Assembly (NCBI RefSeq): GCF_049257235.1
Contig: NZ_JBMMUF010000004.1
Coordinates: 248,001-312,000 of the forward strand
Reading direction: 5' to 3'
Source of the DNA: Pseudoalteromonas sp049257235
GTDB taxonomy: Bacteria; Pseudomonadota; Gammaproteobacteria; Enterobacterales; Alteromonadaceae
Length of the DNA: 64,000 nucleotides
The position numbers were made by a program, and so were the translations under genes. The first letter of the stretch is position 1, and the number at the start of each line of letters is the position of its first letter. Of the stretch, positions 1 through 9,144 are shown in pieces. The notes below the pieces were generated by a model. It was given only the letters and a program-made list of their open reading frames with translations, did no database searches and had not been told where the DNA came from.

Positions 1-666
1 TTCGAAGCTCGGTTGATTCTCTGGCAGATACACTTCCAGCTGGTCGGCCACACCATTGCGCTGAGCGTTATCGATACTGGCATCAAGCGCCTGTTGATCG
101 ATGTCGATGCCAATAACACGTTTAGCGCCTAGTTTGATAGCAGCAATGCCTAGGATGCCAGAGCCACAACCGAAGTCGACCACGGTTTTGCCGGTTAAGT
201 CTAAGCTTTCAAGCCAACGTAGGCACAAAGCGGTGGTTGCGTGTGTACCAGTACCAAAGGCAAGGCCTGGGTCGAGCATGACATTGACGGCTGTCGGGTC
301 GGGTACATCCAGCCAGCTTGGGCAAATCCATAAGCGTTCGCCAAACTTGATTGGTTGGAAGTTTTTCATCCACTCACGTTCCCAATCCTTGTCTTCGAGC
401 TGTTCTATTTTGTAATGAAACTGCTCTTTAAGTTCCGGCTGTTCTTTTAAATACTCAACCACAGCTTGCATATCATGAGTTGCTTCAAATAAACCAATCA
501 CTGTAGTTTCAGCCCAATATCTAATTTCACCTGGCTGTGGTTCGAAGATAGGCGTGTCTTTGGTGTCCATAAAAGTGACTGACGGACAGCCAACATCCAT
601 TAGGTGGTCACTGATTGCATCTGCCGTTGCTTCGGTAGCGCGAATGCGGATTTGAATCCAAGCCAT
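1..666 (-). CDS. prmA: Ribosomal protein L11 methyltransferase, 3' end cut by window
   Basis: The reading frame runs leftward from an ATG at 664-666 to the window edge without a stop, giving the first 222 residues. PrmA trimethylates ribosomal protein L11 in the cytoplasm using S-adenosylmethionine. The N-terminal part (about residues 1-130) is the L11-recognition domain, opening MAWIQIRIRATEA. It is followed by the methyltransferase fold with the SAM-binding glycine motif DFGCGSGILGIAA and the upstream LDPGLAFGTGTH segment typical of PrmA. A GGGGA Shine-Dalgarno sequence lies just upstream of the ATG. The C-terminal part, including the rest of the catalytic domain, lies outside the window. 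Confidence 0.95.
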   Translation of the reverse strand, partial: MAWIQIRIRATEATADAISDHLMDVGCPSVTFMDTKDTPIFEPQPGEIRYWAETTVIGLFEATHDMQAVVEYLKEQPELKEQFHYKIEQLEDKDWEREWMKNFQPIKFGERLWICPSWLDVPDPTAVNVMLDPGLAFGTGTHATTALCLRWLESLDLTGKTVVDFGCGSGILGIAAIKLGAKRVIGIDIDQQALDASIDNAQRNGVADQLEVYLPENQPSFE

Positions 667-750
667 GTTAATCCCCATGTAGGACGAATAATGATAAGTG
701 ATACCAACCCACATAAATATCTACATCCTTAAGCGGATTGGTATGATACA

Positions 751-777
751 CAAAGGCCGCTAAAATAGCGGCCTTTG
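751..777 (-). terminator. Hairpin downstream of rpoD
   Basis: A perfect 12-bp inverted repeat (751-762 and 766-777, GGCCGC core) has a 3-nt AAA loop and lies 23 nt beyond the rpoD stop. The following T-run is weak, so this is a probable rather than textbook intrinsic terminator. Confidence 0.7.
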
Positions 778-799
778 ACATTCTTAAAGTAGACGCTAA

Positions 800-2647
800 T
801 TATTTGTTGGCGTCTAAGAAGCTCTTCAGTAAGTCTGAACGCGAAGGGTGGCGCAATTTGCGCAGGGCTTTCGCTTCAATCTGACGAATACGCTCACGGG
901 TTACGTCGAACTGCTTACCCACTTCCTCTAGGGTGTGGTCGGTGTTCATATCGATACCAAAACGCATACGCAGTACTTTCGCTTCACGAGCTGTTAAGCC
1001 AGCAAGTACTTCGTGAGTTGCACCTTTGAGGCTTTCCATTGTTGCTGAATCAATCGGCGATTCAATGGTTGTATCCTCAATAAAATCACCAAGATGCGAA
1101 TCTTCGTCGTCACCAATTGGTGTCTCCATTGAGATTGGCTCTTTAGCAATTTTAAGTACTTTACGGATCTTGTCTTCCGGCATCATCATACGCTCTGCCA
1201 ATTCTTCAGGATTAGGTTCACGACCCATTTCTTGAAGCATCTGGCGAGAGATACGGTTTAGCTTGTTGATTGTTTCAATCATGTGTACCGGAATACGAAT
1301 AGTACGTGCTTGGTCAGCGATTGAACGAGTGATAGCCTGACGGATCCACCACGTTGCATAAGTCGAGAACTTGTAACCACGACGGTATTCAAACTTATCA
1401 ACCGCTTTCATCAGACCAATATTACCTTCTTGGATTAGGTCCAAGAACTGTAGGCCACGGTTGGTGTACTTTTTGGCAATTGAGATTACAAGACGTAAGT
1501 TCGCTTCAACCATCTCTTTTTTCGCACGGCGAGCTTTTGCTTCACCAATACTCATACGGCGGTTGATGTCTTTAATACGCTCAATCGATAAACCTGTGCT
1601 TTGCTCAATCTGCTTAAGTTTGTTGATGCAACGCTCAATCTCTGGTTTAAGTTCAGCCAGTTTTTCTGAGTGGCTTGCGCCTGCTGCAATTTCAACGTCA
1701 AGCCATGATGCGTCAGTTTCATTGTTAGCAAAGTGCTTAACGAATGTTTTCTTCGGCATTTTAGCGACTTGTACAGATTGCTTCATGATGATGCGTTCTT
1801 GAACACGCACTTTATCCATCATGTCACGCATGTTATTAACCATGCGATCAAACTGTTTAGGTACTAGTTTGAAGGTACGGAACAACTCACCGATTTCGAT
1901 GATTGCTGCTTTGGCATCTGGGTGCGAGCGGCCTTTTTCTTCAAAAATAACACGTGCGTTGTTGTACAAGTTACGTAGGTTTTCGAAGTGAATACGCGCT
2001 TCTTCAGGATCAGGACCGTTATCCGTTTCTTCTTCTGAGCTGTCATCATCGTCGTCATCAACGTCGTCATCTTCGTCGTCGAGGTCGTCACCGCTTAATT
2101 CTGAACCTACGTGAGTTGCAGAGATTTGTGTCTCTTCTTCATTAGGATCGAAAAAGCCAGTGATGATGTCGCTTAGGCGGATTTCTTCCGCTTCGAACAT
2201 ATCCCACTGCTCTAAAAGGTGTGAGATTGCTTCTGGGTATTCTGCAACGGAAATTTGTACTTGGTTGATACCTTCTTCGATACGCTTAGCGATATCGATC
2301 TCGCCTTCACGAGTAAGTAGCTCAACGGTACCCATTTCACGCATGTACATGCGCACTGGGTCAGTAGTACGACCGATTTCTTTTTCTACGGTTGCTAGTG
2401 CTGCTGCAGCAGCTTCTGCGGCATCTTCATCGGTGGTAGTTTCAGCCATCATCAATTCATCAGCATCAGGCGCACTTTCGCAAACCTTGATGCCCATGTC
2501 ATTGATCATACTGATAATATCTTCGACCTGATCCGAGTCAATAATGTCTTGTGGAAGGTGATCATTCACTTCCGCGAATGTCAGATAACCTTGTTCTTTA
2601 CCTTTCTGAATCAGAAGTTTTAGTTGTGACTGAGGAGTTGGATCCAT
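800..2647 (-). CDS. rpoD: RNA polymerase primary sigma factor RpoD (sigma-70)
   Basis: This is the housekeeping sigma factor that directs RNA polymerase to -10/-35 promoters. Of 615 residues, the N-terminus (TPQSQLKLLIQKGKEQGYLT) is region 1.1. DPVRMYMREMG marks region 1.2. An Asp/Glu-rich tract at about residues 185-210 lies in the non-conserved region. YKFSTYATWWIRQAI is region 2, and the helix-turn-helix VTRERIRQIEAKALRKL is region 4.2. An in-frame GTG lies 18 nt further upstream (2665), but the ATG at 2647 has GGAAGAG at a suitable distance and matches the usual MDxTPQSQ start. dnaG lies upstream on the same strand, as in the classical rpsU-dnaG-rpoD operon. The hairpin at 751-777 ends it. 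Confidence 0.98.
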   Translation of the reverse strand: MDPTPQSQLKLLIQKGKEQGYLTFAEVNDHLPQDIIDSDQVEDIISMINDMGIKVCESAPDADELMMAETTTDEDAAEAAAAALATVEKEIGRTTDPVRMYMREMGTVELLTREGEIDIAKRIEEGINQVQISVAEYPEAISHLLEQWDMFEAEEIRLSDIITGFFDPNEEETQISATHVGSELSGDDLDDEDDDVDDDDDDSSEEETDNGPDPEEARIHFENLRNLYNNARVIFEEKGRSHPDAKAAIIEIGELFRTFKLVPKQFDRMVNNMRDMMDKVRVQERIIMKQSVQVAKMPKKTFVKHFANNETDASWLDVEIAAGASHSEKLAELKPEIERCINKLKQIEQSTGLSIERIKDINRRMSIGEAKARRAKKEMVEANLRLVISIAKKYTNRGLQFLDLIQEGNIGLMKAVDKFEYRRGYKFSTYATWWIRQAITRSIADQARTIRIPVHMIETINKLNRISRQMLQEMGREPNPEELAERMMMPEDKIRKVLKIAKEPISMETPIGDDEDSHLGDFIEDTTIESPIDSATMESLKGATHEVLAGLTAREAKVLRMRFGIDMNTDHTLEEVGKQFDVTRERIRQIEAKALRKLRHPSRSDLLKSFLDANK

Positions 2648-2771
2648 AGAGATTTGCTCTTCCACCCTGATAAATTAATACAACAGGCGTCAGCTTAAAA
2701 ACCTAAGCTGGGTGCCCCTAGCCGGTTTGACGCAGTGAATAGCGTAGTATAACAGACCGAGAATTTTCTGG

Positions 2772-4541
2772 CTAGCTTTCGAGCACTTCACTGCCTTTAA
2801 GTGCCTGTGTTAGTAAGGCGTATTCACGCCGTTCTTCAACACTTAAACCTTGAGTCTTGTCTTTTATTAATAGGGACTCGAGGCGATGATTTAAACACTG
2901 ATCTTCAATAAATTTGACCGTTTGCTGGAAATGCGCTTGCAAAACATCATCATTTACCTGATGCGGCCAAGCTGCCAGTTTTGTCAGGGCACCATATTCT
3001 GGCTGTTCCCGATATATCTCCAGTAATTGTGCAGTATGGGCGTTGGGGTTGTCCATACAATACTTTTGAATACTTAAAAATAATTCTAAGCCAGGTAAAC
3101 CAAGACCCGCTAGCTCCGGCATATAGTCGACGGTGCTTGCTAATGGTGGATGCTGAATCATGAGTGCGATTGCAGTGCGCATTGGGGTCATTTTAAATTG
3201 ACTCTCAACGCGGTGTTGTTGGCGTGGCGTTTTTAATTTTGCATTAAGTTGTTCGCGGGTACGGCCAATAAAACGCGCCAAGCGTTCGAGTAAGTTTTCT
3301 TGGTAGAACTCGCTGGGGATCTTGTCTATTAAAGGTAGTGCCAAGCTCAGCAGTTTGGCTTTACCTGCATCTTGGGTAAGATCAATATCATCACTTAAGC
3401 GACTAAAGAACACTTCAATAAAGTCTTTTGCTTCGCTAAGACGTTGTTCAAACGCAGCTTTACCTTCTTGTTGTACCAGTGAGTCTGGGTCTTCACCGTC
3501 AGGGAGAAACACAAACTTCAGTGCCTTGCCATCTTTGAGGTGAGGCAGGGCATTTTCTAGCGCGCGCCATGCAGCATCGCGACCAGCGCGGTCACCATCG
3601 TAGCAACAGATGACTTTATCTGTTGCCCTTAACAACATTTGCATGTGCTCTGTGGTCGTTGCTGTGCCGAGTGCCGCTACTGCATAACGAATGTCATGCT
3701 CGGCGAGGGCGACAACGTCCATATAGCCTTCAACAATGAGCAGTTGATCAAGCTTTTTGTGTGCTTGTTTGGCTTCGTAAAAACCATACAGTTCGAAGCC
3801 TTTGTGGAAAATGCGTGTTTCAGGCGAGTTTAAATACTTCGGACCGTTATCATCTTGACCCATGATGCGCCCACCAAAGGCAATAACACGACCACGACGA
3901 TCGCGAATAGGGAACATCAAACGATCGCGGAAAAAGTCAAAGGTGCGGCCATTGTCTTTTTGTGTTGCCAACTTTAATTCAATGAGCTGTTGTTTTTGTT
4001 TTGGGTTTTTACCCAGTGTTTGGCACAGTGCTTCCCATTCGCTAGGCGCATAGCCAATACCAAAGTCTTTTACGGTTTGCCCACTTAAACCTCGGCCTTT
4101 GAGGTAATCAATAACGAGCTGTGCATTGGCATGATGGCGCAGTTGCTGTTGATAATAACGCGCTGTTTGTTCCATTAACTCGTAATCTGAGCGTTTTTGC
4201 TCTTGGCTCACCGGTGGGTTATTTGAATTATGATTACCTTGCTCTTTAGGAACTTCTAAATGCAGCAAGCTGGCGAGCTCTTCAATGGCATCGACAAAAT
4301 CGAGTTTGTCGTAATCCATCACAAAACTAATGGCGTTACCGTTCGCACCACAACCAAAGCAGTGGTAAAACTGTTTGTCTTGAGAAACGGTGAAAGAAGG
4401 TGTCTTTTCGTTGTGGAATGGACAACATGCTTGGTAATCTTTACCCGCTTTTTTAAGGTTTACACGCGAGTCGATGAGTTCGACAATATCAGTGCGCGCT
4501 AAAAGATCATCGATAAATTGTCGGGGGATCTTACCTGCCAT
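2772..4541 (-). CDS. dnaG: DNA primase DnaG
   Basis: DnaG makes the RNA primers for chromosomal replication. The 589 residues show an N-terminal CHC2 zinc-binding domain (CPFHNEKTPSF, then CFGCGANGN). A central TOPRIM core follows, with the catalytic glutamate in IVEGYMDVVAL and the DGDRAGRDA metal motif. The C-terminal helical region normally binds the DnaB helicase. The ATG at 4541, preceded by GGA, gives the usual MAGKIPRQFIDDLL start; a GTG nine bases upstream is less likely. It is followed by rpoD with a gap of about 120 bp. rpsU, which heads this operon in E. coli, is separated from dnaG here by yqeY and the hairpin at 4695-4716. Confidence 0.97.
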   Translation of the reverse strand: MAGKIPRQFIDDLLARTDIVELIDSRVNLKKAGKDYQACCPFHNEKTPSFTVSQDKQFYHCFGCGANGNAISFVMDYDKLDFVDAIEELASLLHLEVPKEQGNHNSNNPPVSQEQKRSDYELMEQTARYYQQQLRHHANAQLVIDYLKGRGLSGQTVKDFGIGYAPSEWEALCQTLGKNPKQKQQLIELKLATQKDNGRTFDFFRDRLMFPIRDRRGRVIAFGGRIMGQDDNGPKYLNSPETRIFHKGFELYGFYEAKQAHKKLDQLLIVEGYMDVVALAEHDIRYAVAALGTATTTEHMQMLLRATDKVICCYDGDRAGRDAAWRALENALPHLKDGKALKFVFLPDGEDPDSLVQQEGKAAFEQRLSEAKDFIEVFFSRLSDDIDLTQDAGKAKLLSLALPLIDKIPSEFYQENLLERLARFIGRTREQLNAKLKTPRQQHRVESQFKMTPMRTAIALMIQHPPLASTVDYMPELAGLGLPGLELFLSIQKYCMDNPNAHTAQLLEIYREQPEYGALTKLAAWPHQVNDDVLQAHFQQTVKFIEDQCLNHRLESLLIKDKTQGLSVEERREYALLTQALKGSEVLES

Positions 4542-4694
4542 TTCCAACACCTAAGTACGATAGAGAACCAGAGTATTATATCAAGCGTCGAGATAAAAGG
4601 AGTTTTTAACTTGGACCCTTGGAGAATTATTTTAATGCTAATGTGGGCGCTTTGTGGGTAATGTCATGACATTCACCTGTGCCCAGAAATGAAG

Positions 4695-4716
4695 AAACCG
4701 AGCCTAGGCTCGGTTT
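4695..4716 (-). terminator. Terminator of rpsU-yqeY
   Basis: A perfect 10-bp inverted repeat with a TA centre (AAACCGAGCC / GGCTCGGTTT) lies 23 nt after the yqeY stop. On the minus strand the stem ends in a short T-run. It separates rpsU-yqeY from dnaG, so dnaG probably has its own promoter in 4542-4694. Confidence 0.75.
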
Positions 4717-4738
4717 GCTTGAATGTGCTTTCGCGACT

Positions 4739-5185
4739 TTAGGCGTTAAGACGCTGTTTAATAAGGCCGGATAACTTGCCCATATCGGCACGACCTTCAG
4801 CTTGACTCTTAATTACGCCCATCACTTTACCCATATCTTGCATGCCTTGAGCACCCGTATCGGCAATGGCTTTATCAATCATTTGACTGATTTCCTCTTC
4901 GCTCAACTGCTTAGGAAGAAACTCTTCTAGAACAGTCATCTCGGCTGCTTCAACATCCGCAAGATCGTCACGACCGGCGTCTTTATACTGTGTATAAGAG
5001 TCGCGGCGTTGCTTCACTAGTTTAACAACAACCGAAGTAATAGCGGCGTCGTCTAACGTGATCTGCTCGTCAATCTCACGCTGCTTAACTGCAGCAAGTA
5101 CTGAGCGAATCGCACCAAGGCGCATTTTGTCCTTGGCACGCATTGCGTCTTTCTGAGCGTCTTTTAAGGAATCTAATAGACTCAT
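4739..5185 (-). CDS. yqeY: YqeY/GatB-tail domain protein
   Basis: This 148-residue protein has the YqeY fold, which is also the tail domain of the GatB subunit of the Asp/Glu-tRNA amidotransferase. It starts MSLLDSLKDAQKDAMRAKDK. The family pattern continues with RLGAIRSVLAAVKQREID, EEFLPKQLSEEEI and the C-terminal GRADMGKLSGLIKQRL. It is a likely cytoplasmic tRNA- or protein-binding protein of unclear physiological role. It lies 21 bp downstream of rpsU on the same strand, an arrangement common in Proteobacteria where yqeY sits between rpsU and dnaG. The gene symbol follows the B. subtilis homologue. Confidence 0.93.
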   Translation of the reverse strand: MSLLDSLKDAQKDAMRAKDKMRLGAIRSVLAAVKQREIDEQITLDDAAITSVVVKLVKQRRDSYTQYKDAGRDDLADVEAAEMTVLEEFLPKQLSEEEISQMIDKAIADTGAQGMQDMGKVMGVIKSQAEGRADMGKLSGLIKQRLNA

Positions 5186-5206
5186 TAATGCAAGACCTGA
5201 AAGTGA

Positions 5207-5422
5207 TTAGTAAAGTTTAACGCGACGTGCGTTATCGCGAGAAACTTTCTTCATGTGACGCTTAACAGCAGCTGCTTTTTTACGCTTACGCGCTGCAGTT
5301 GGCTTTTCATAGTGCTCGCGACGACGAACTTCTGAAAGGATACCTGCTTTTTCACATGAACGCTTGAAGCGGCGTAGAGCTACGTCAAACGGCTCGTTTT
5401 CTCTTACTTTAATTACTGGCAT
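5207..5422 (-). CDS. rpsU: 30S ribosomal protein S21
   Basis: S21 is a small basic protein of the 30S subunit needed for initiation on natural mRNAs. The 71-residue length is exact for the family. The sequence starts MPVIKVRENEPFDVALRRFK and ends in a Lys/Arg-rich tail (RKRKKAAAVKRHMKK). An AGGTGA ribosome-binding site precedes the ATG. Divergently transcribed from tsaD across a 196-bp spacer, as in E. coli. Confidence 0.98.
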   Translation of the reverse strand: MPVIKVRENEPFDVALRRFKRSCEKAGILSEVRRREHYEKPTAARKRKKAAAVKRHMKKVSRDNARRVKLY

Positions 5423-5618
5423 TAAAATTTCACCTACCTAACTTAATGAGCTGCACTCATTCGATCAAATAATGATCATGTGGTTCAAAAATGGTGCGGC
5501 ATTGTAATCCGACTTACCCCCACCTGTAAAGAATAAATATCACAATACTGGTAAATTTGCCTTAAGCGAGTAAAATACGCCGTCTTAGCCGTTCCACCGC
5601 TCTCAAAGGAGACACACA

Positions 5619-6635
5619 TTGCGCATTTTGGGGATTGAATCATCCTGTGATGAAACAGGGATCGCCATTTATGATGACGAACAAGGCTTGTTGGCTCATC
5701 AGTTATATAGCCAAGTAAAGATGCACGCAGATTACGGCGGTGTCGTACCTGAGCTGGCATCTCGAGATCATGTTCGTAAAACTCTGCCTTTAATTGAAGC
5801 GGCGTTTGCAGAGGCTAATTGTGGGCCTGAGGATCTCGATGGTGTTGCTTACACCGCAGGTCCCGGTTTGGTTGGAGCGCTTTTGGTAGGATCGTCGATC
5901 GCACGATCGCTTGCTTACGGATGGAAGTTACCCACCGTTGCTGTGCACCATATGGAAGGGCATTTACTTGCGCCAATGCTTGAGGACAAGGTTCCCGAGT
6001 TTCCATTTGTTGCTTTGCTGGTATCGGGGGGACACACCCTGCTAGTTAAAGTGAGCGGCATTGGAGAATATGAAGTACTTGGCGAGTCAGTGGATGATGC
6101 CGCAGGTGAAGCATTTGATAAAACAGCTAAGCTGCTAGGGCTAGATTACCCAGGCGGCCCGTTACTGGCGAAATTGGCTGAGCAAGGCACACCTAATAAA
6201 TATAAGTTTCCGCGACCTATGACGGATCGTCCAGGTTTGGATTTTAGCTTCAGTGGTTTGAAAACCTTTGCTGCCAACACTATTCGCAGCGAAGGGGATG
6301 ACGAGCAAACGAAAGCGGATATAGCCCATGCTTTTCAAACTGCGGTTATTGATACGCTAGCGATTAAGTGTAAGCGAGCGCTTAAAGAAACCGGTATTAA
6401 GCGTTTGGTGATTGCCGGCGGCGTGAGTGCGAATACGTATTTGCGTGAACAGCTTGAGAAAATGATGCAGGGTATGAAAGGCGAGGTGTTTTACCCACGT
6501 CCAGCGTTTTGTACAGACAATGGCGCAATGATAGCGTATGCGGGTATGCAGCGTTTGAAGGCTGGGCAAACCGCGACGATGGATACGCGCGTTCAGCCGC
6601 GTTGGCCTATCGATACGCTGCCAAGTATTCGTTAA
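5619..6635 (+). CDS. tsaD: tRNA N6-threonylcarbamoyladenosine transferase TsaD
   Basis: TsaD transfers the threonylcarbamoyl group onto A37 of ANN-decoding tRNAs, working with TsaB and TsaE. The 338-residue protein begins MRILGIESSCDETG. It carries the metal-binding HHMEGH motif with histidines at residues 111 and 115, the glycine-rich LVSGGHT, and GGVSANTYLR near the C-terminus. The start codon is TTG, supported by a strong AAGGAG eight bases upstream and by the conserved N-terminus beginning there. Divergent from rpsU. Its 3' end overlaps the 3' end of plsY by 4 bp on the opposite strand. Confidence 0.97.
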   Translation: MRILGIESSCDETGIAIYDDEQGLLAHQLYSQVKMHADYGGVVPELASRDHVRKTLPLIEAAFAEANCGPEDLDGVAYTAGPGLVGALLVGSSIARSLAYGWKLPTVAVHHMEGHLLAPMLEDKVPEFPFVALLVSGGHTLLVKVSGIGEYEVLGESVDDAAGEAFDKTAKLLGLDYPGGPLLAKLAEQGTPNKYKFPRPMTDRPGLDFSFSGLKTFAANTIRSEGDDEQTKADIAHAFQTAVIDTLAIKCKRALKETGIKRLVIAGGVSANTYLREQLEKMMQGMKGEVFYPRPAFCTDNGAMIAYAGMQRLKAGQTATMDTRVQPRWPIDTLPSIR

Positions 6636-7267
6636 TCTTCTTTGGCGGCGTCAGTGTTCTCATCAGACGCCGCACCTTCGTTCTTCTTTCCTACCTTGGG
6701 CTCAGTTCCTTTGAGTAGTCTGACGATATTGCCACGATGTCGAAAGATGATTAACACCGTCAAAAAGGTCACAGGTAAGGTATAAACAGGTTTAATAAGC
6801 CATGTGTAAACTGGCGCTAGAGATACCGTTACCAGCGCCGCAAGTGATGAGTAGCGCGTCAGGGCAACGACTGCACCCCAGGTGACGATGAGTAATCCAC
6901 CCAACGATAGACCAATAGGCAATAAGGCGCCAAACGCAGTAGCTACCGCTTTACCGCCTTTGAAACCGAAGAATAACGGATAAATGTGACCTAAACAGGC
7001 TGCTACAGCAACCAAGCCTAAGTGAATGGGATCGATGCCAAGGAAGTAAGCGCCCCACACGGGAATGGTGCCTTTGAGAATATCGAACACCAAGACTAAG
7101 GTGGCAGGAAACTTACCGCCTAAACGAAGAACATTCGTCGCCCCTGGGTTTTTTGAACCCGCTTGGCGAGGATCGGGAAGCGCAAACAGATGGCAGATCA
7201 ACACTGCTGAGGAAACTGACCCCAAAAGGTAAGCAAAAAAGCACATTAACGCTGCTAACACTGTCAT
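6632..7267 (-). CDS. plsY: Glycerol-3-phosphate acyltransferase PlsY
   Basis: PlsY is a polytopic inner-membrane enzyme that transfers acyl groups from acyl-phosphate to glycerol-3-phosphate, the first step of phospholipid synthesis. The 211 residues include several membrane helices and the three PlsY motifs: SKNPGATNVLR, the GFKGGKAVATAFGALLP glycine-rich loop, and the late FRHRGNIVRLLKGTEPKVG segment. A hydrophilic, acidic tail of about 20 residues follows the last motif and is probably a non-conserved extension. It is convergent with tsaD and divergent from folB, a placement also seen in E. coli. Confidence 0.95.
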   Translation of the reverse strand: MTVLAALMCFFAYLLGSVSSAVLICHLFALPDPRQAGSKNPGATNVLRLGGKFPATLVLVFDILKGTIPVWGAYFLGIDPIHLGLVAVAACLGHIYPLFFGFKGGKAVATAFGALLPIGLSLGGLLIVTWGAVVALTRYSSLAALVTVSLAPVYTWLIKPVYTLPVTFLTVLIIFRHRGNIVRLLKGTEPKVGKKNEGAASDENTDAAKED

Positions 7268-7437
7268 CCTTATTTTTTAATTGCACGATTTGAGCTATTA
7301 TCGCCGCTCATAAATTAGTTCGCGCAGTTGCACTTGCACTCGCCCCGATGTTGGTAGACGCCCAAAATTATACGCGGCGTCAGGGTACTGAGTTTAATCC
7401 CTTTTGGGTATCCGACCAGCTGCTATTGGAGCCAAAA

Positions 7438-7791
7438 ATGGACACAATCTACATATCACAGCTTCGCGTCGACACCATAATAGGAGTGTACGACTTTGAG
7501 AAAGAAAGTAAACAAAGCCTTTATTTCGATATCGAGATGGATTGTGATTTAGCAAAAGCGGCCCAAAGTGACAACCTTGCCCATACCATTGACTACGCAG
7601 TAGTCAGTCAACGAGTGACAGAGCATTGCCTAGCAAAACCAGTGGAATTGTTAGAAACCTTGGTTGAGCAATTAGCAGAACTGATTTTGACAGAATTTAA
7701 TACCGAACGTGTCAGCATAAAGGTAAGTAAACCTGCCGCTGTGCCTGCGGCGCAAACCGTTGGTGTGAAAATAGTGCGCAGCAAGAAGTAG
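7438..7791 (+). CDS. folB: Dihydroneopterin aldolase FolB
   Basis: FolB converts 7,8-dihydroneopterin to 6-hydroxymethyl-dihydropterin in folate synthesis. The 117-residue product starts MDTIYISQLRVDTIIGVYDFE, and TLVEQLAELI with SKPAAVPAAQTVGV are family-typical. The frame stays open 90 bases upstream, but the ATG at 7438 has a TTGGAG site and matches the family start. It is followed after two bases by folK, which catalyses the next step of the same pathway, and then by uppP in a tight operon. Confidence 0.93.
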   Translation: MDTIYISQLRVDTIIGVYDFEKESKQSLYFDIEMDCDLAKAAQSDNLAHTIDYAVVSQRVTEHCLAKPVELLETLVEQLAELILTEFNTERVSIKVSKPAAVPAAQTVGVKIVRSKK

Positions 7792-7793
7792 TT

Positions 7794-8276
7794 ATGGCCC
7801 GTATTTATATCAGCCTTGGTTCGAATATCAACAAACGTGAGAACCTCCTTAATGGTCTCGCGGCGCTTGAGCAGCATTTTGGTACCTTGGTGCACTCAAG
7901 TGTGTTTGAAAGTGAAGCCGTTGGCTTTAACGGTAGTAATTTTTATAACTCAGTTGCAGGTGCAGACACTGAATTAAGTTTGCAAAGTGTGTGTCAGCTC
8001 CTCAAACAAATCGAGCGTGATAATGGCCGAACGCCTAATGATAAAAAGTTCAGTCCGCGCACATTAGATTTGGACTTGCTGTTTTATGACGACATTATTT
8101 GTGAGGCTCCTGCGCAAATTCCCCGTGATGAAATCACGAAAAACGCCTTTGTGCTTTGGCCATTGTTTGAGATCGCGCCAGATTTTTATCACCCCGTAGA
8201 AAAGACCACAATCAGTCAGTTGTGGCATGACTATGACAAATCAAAACAAAACCTATGGAAGGTCACTATCGAATGA
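7794..8276 (+). CDS. folK: 6-hydroxymethyl-7,8-dihydropterin pyrophosphokinase FolK
   Basis: FolK transfers pyrophosphate from ATP to 6-hydroxymethyl-dihydropterin. The 160-residue sequence has the family start ARIYISLGSNINKRENL, the R-x-x-D-K-K region (GRTPNDKKFSPRTLDLDLLFYDD) containing the Mg/ATP-binding DLDLL, and the PRDE motif in QIPRDEITKNAFVLWPL. It lies 2 bp after folB, so two consecutive folate enzymes are co-transcribed. Its TGA stop overlaps the uppP ATG (ATGA), which suggests translational coupling. Confidence 0.95.
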   Translation: MARIYISLGSNINKRENLLNGLAALEQHFGTLVHSSVFESEAVGFNGSNFYNSVAGADTELSLQSVCQLLKQIERDNGRTPNDKKFSPRTLDLDLLFYDDIICEAPAQIPRDEITKNAFVLWPLFEIAPDFYHPVEKTTISQLWHDYDKSKQNLWKVTIE

Positions 8277-9076
8277 GTATTCTAGCTATTGTTGTACTGG
8301 CTTTGATTCAAGGACTGACAGAATTCTTACCTATTTCTAGCTCTGCACACCTGATATTACCTTCTCAACTTTTGGGATGGGATGACCAAGGTTTAGCCTT
8401 TGATGTAGCTGTTCACGTAGGATCCTTACTGGCAGTAATGATCTACTTTCGCAAAGAAATCGGCGAAATTTTGGTGGCGTGGTTTAAGTCGTTTGGTTCG
8501 CAAGGGGCCACTGATGACAGCAAGCTCGGTTGGTACATTTTGCTAGCGACAATCCCCGCGGGTCTTGCTGGACAATTATTTGAAGGCTTTATCGAGCAGC
8601 ATTTACGCGCTGCCATAGTGATTGCTATTACCACTATTTTCTTTGGTTTAGTGCTGTGGTGGGCAGACATCAAGGCCAAAGAAGTACGTAACATTTATCA
8701 GCTTAATTGGAAAAGCGCGTTGATTATTGGCTGTGCTCAAGCCATCGCGCTTATCCCCGGGACATCACGCTCGGGCATAACCATGACTGCAGGTTTGTTT
8801 TTAGGGTTAACCAAAGAAAGCGCTGCACGCTTTTCATTCTTGCTATCAATTCCTGTTATTGGCGGCATGGGTCTTATTAAGACGATTCAGTTGGCAACAG
8901 GCGAGCAAGCGGTTGATTGGCAAGCGCTGATTTTGGGCGCAGGTTTATCGTTTATTGCTGCCTACTCATGCATCTTCTTGTTCCTCAAGTTTATTGAGCG
9001 CATGGGCATGCTGCCATTTGTTATTTATCGCTTGGCATTGGGCTTTGGCCTGTTGGCGTTTCTGCTGTATCAATAG
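8273..9076 (+). CDS. uppP: Undecaprenyl-diphosphatase UppP (BacA)
   Basis: UppP is an inner-membrane phosphatase that recycles the undecaprenyl carrier for peptidoglycan synthesis; extra copies give bacitracin resistance. The 267 residues contain the two conserved BacA motifs, GLTEFLPISSSAHLIL near the N-terminus and ALIPGTSRSGITMTAGL in the middle, with about seven to eight hydrophobic helices. The ATG at 8273 overlaps the folK stop. The hairpin at 9099-9121 follows. Conserved neighbourhood with cca and folB. Confidence 0.97.
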   Translation: MSILAIVVLALIQGLTEFLPISSSAHLILPSQLLGWDDQGLAFDVAVHVGSLLAVMIYFRKEIGEILVAWFKSFGSQGATDDSKLGWYILLATIPAGLAGQLFEGFIEQHLRAAIVIAITTIFFGLVLWWADIKAKEVRNIYQLNWKSALIIGCAQAIALIPGTSRSGITMTAGLFLGLTKESAARFSFLLSIPVIGGMGLIKTIQLATGEQAVDWQALILGAGLSFIAAYSCIFLFLKFIERMGMLPFVIYRLALGFGLLAFLLYQ

Positions 9077-9098
9077 CCAAACCATTTCTGTGAAAAAC

Positions 9099-9121
9099 AC
9101 ACCGTGTAGTACACACGGTGT
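9099..9121. terminator. Hairpin between convergent uppP and cca
   Basis: A 9-bp perfect stem (ACACCGTGT / ACACGGTGT) with a 5-nt loop lies in the 68-bp gap between two converging genes. It has no strong T-run on either side, so termination efficiency is uncertain. Confidence 0.55.
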
Positions 9122-9144
9122 TGTGAGCCCAAAGGCGGTGTCGT

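Noticed and set aside
101..415. Plus-strand open frame
   Set aside because: Antisense shadow of prmA; no family features.
5540..5580. Sigma-70 promoter for tsaD (TTGCCT ... TAAAAT)
   Set aside because: The spacing between the two hexamers is only 8 bp, too short for a functional pair.
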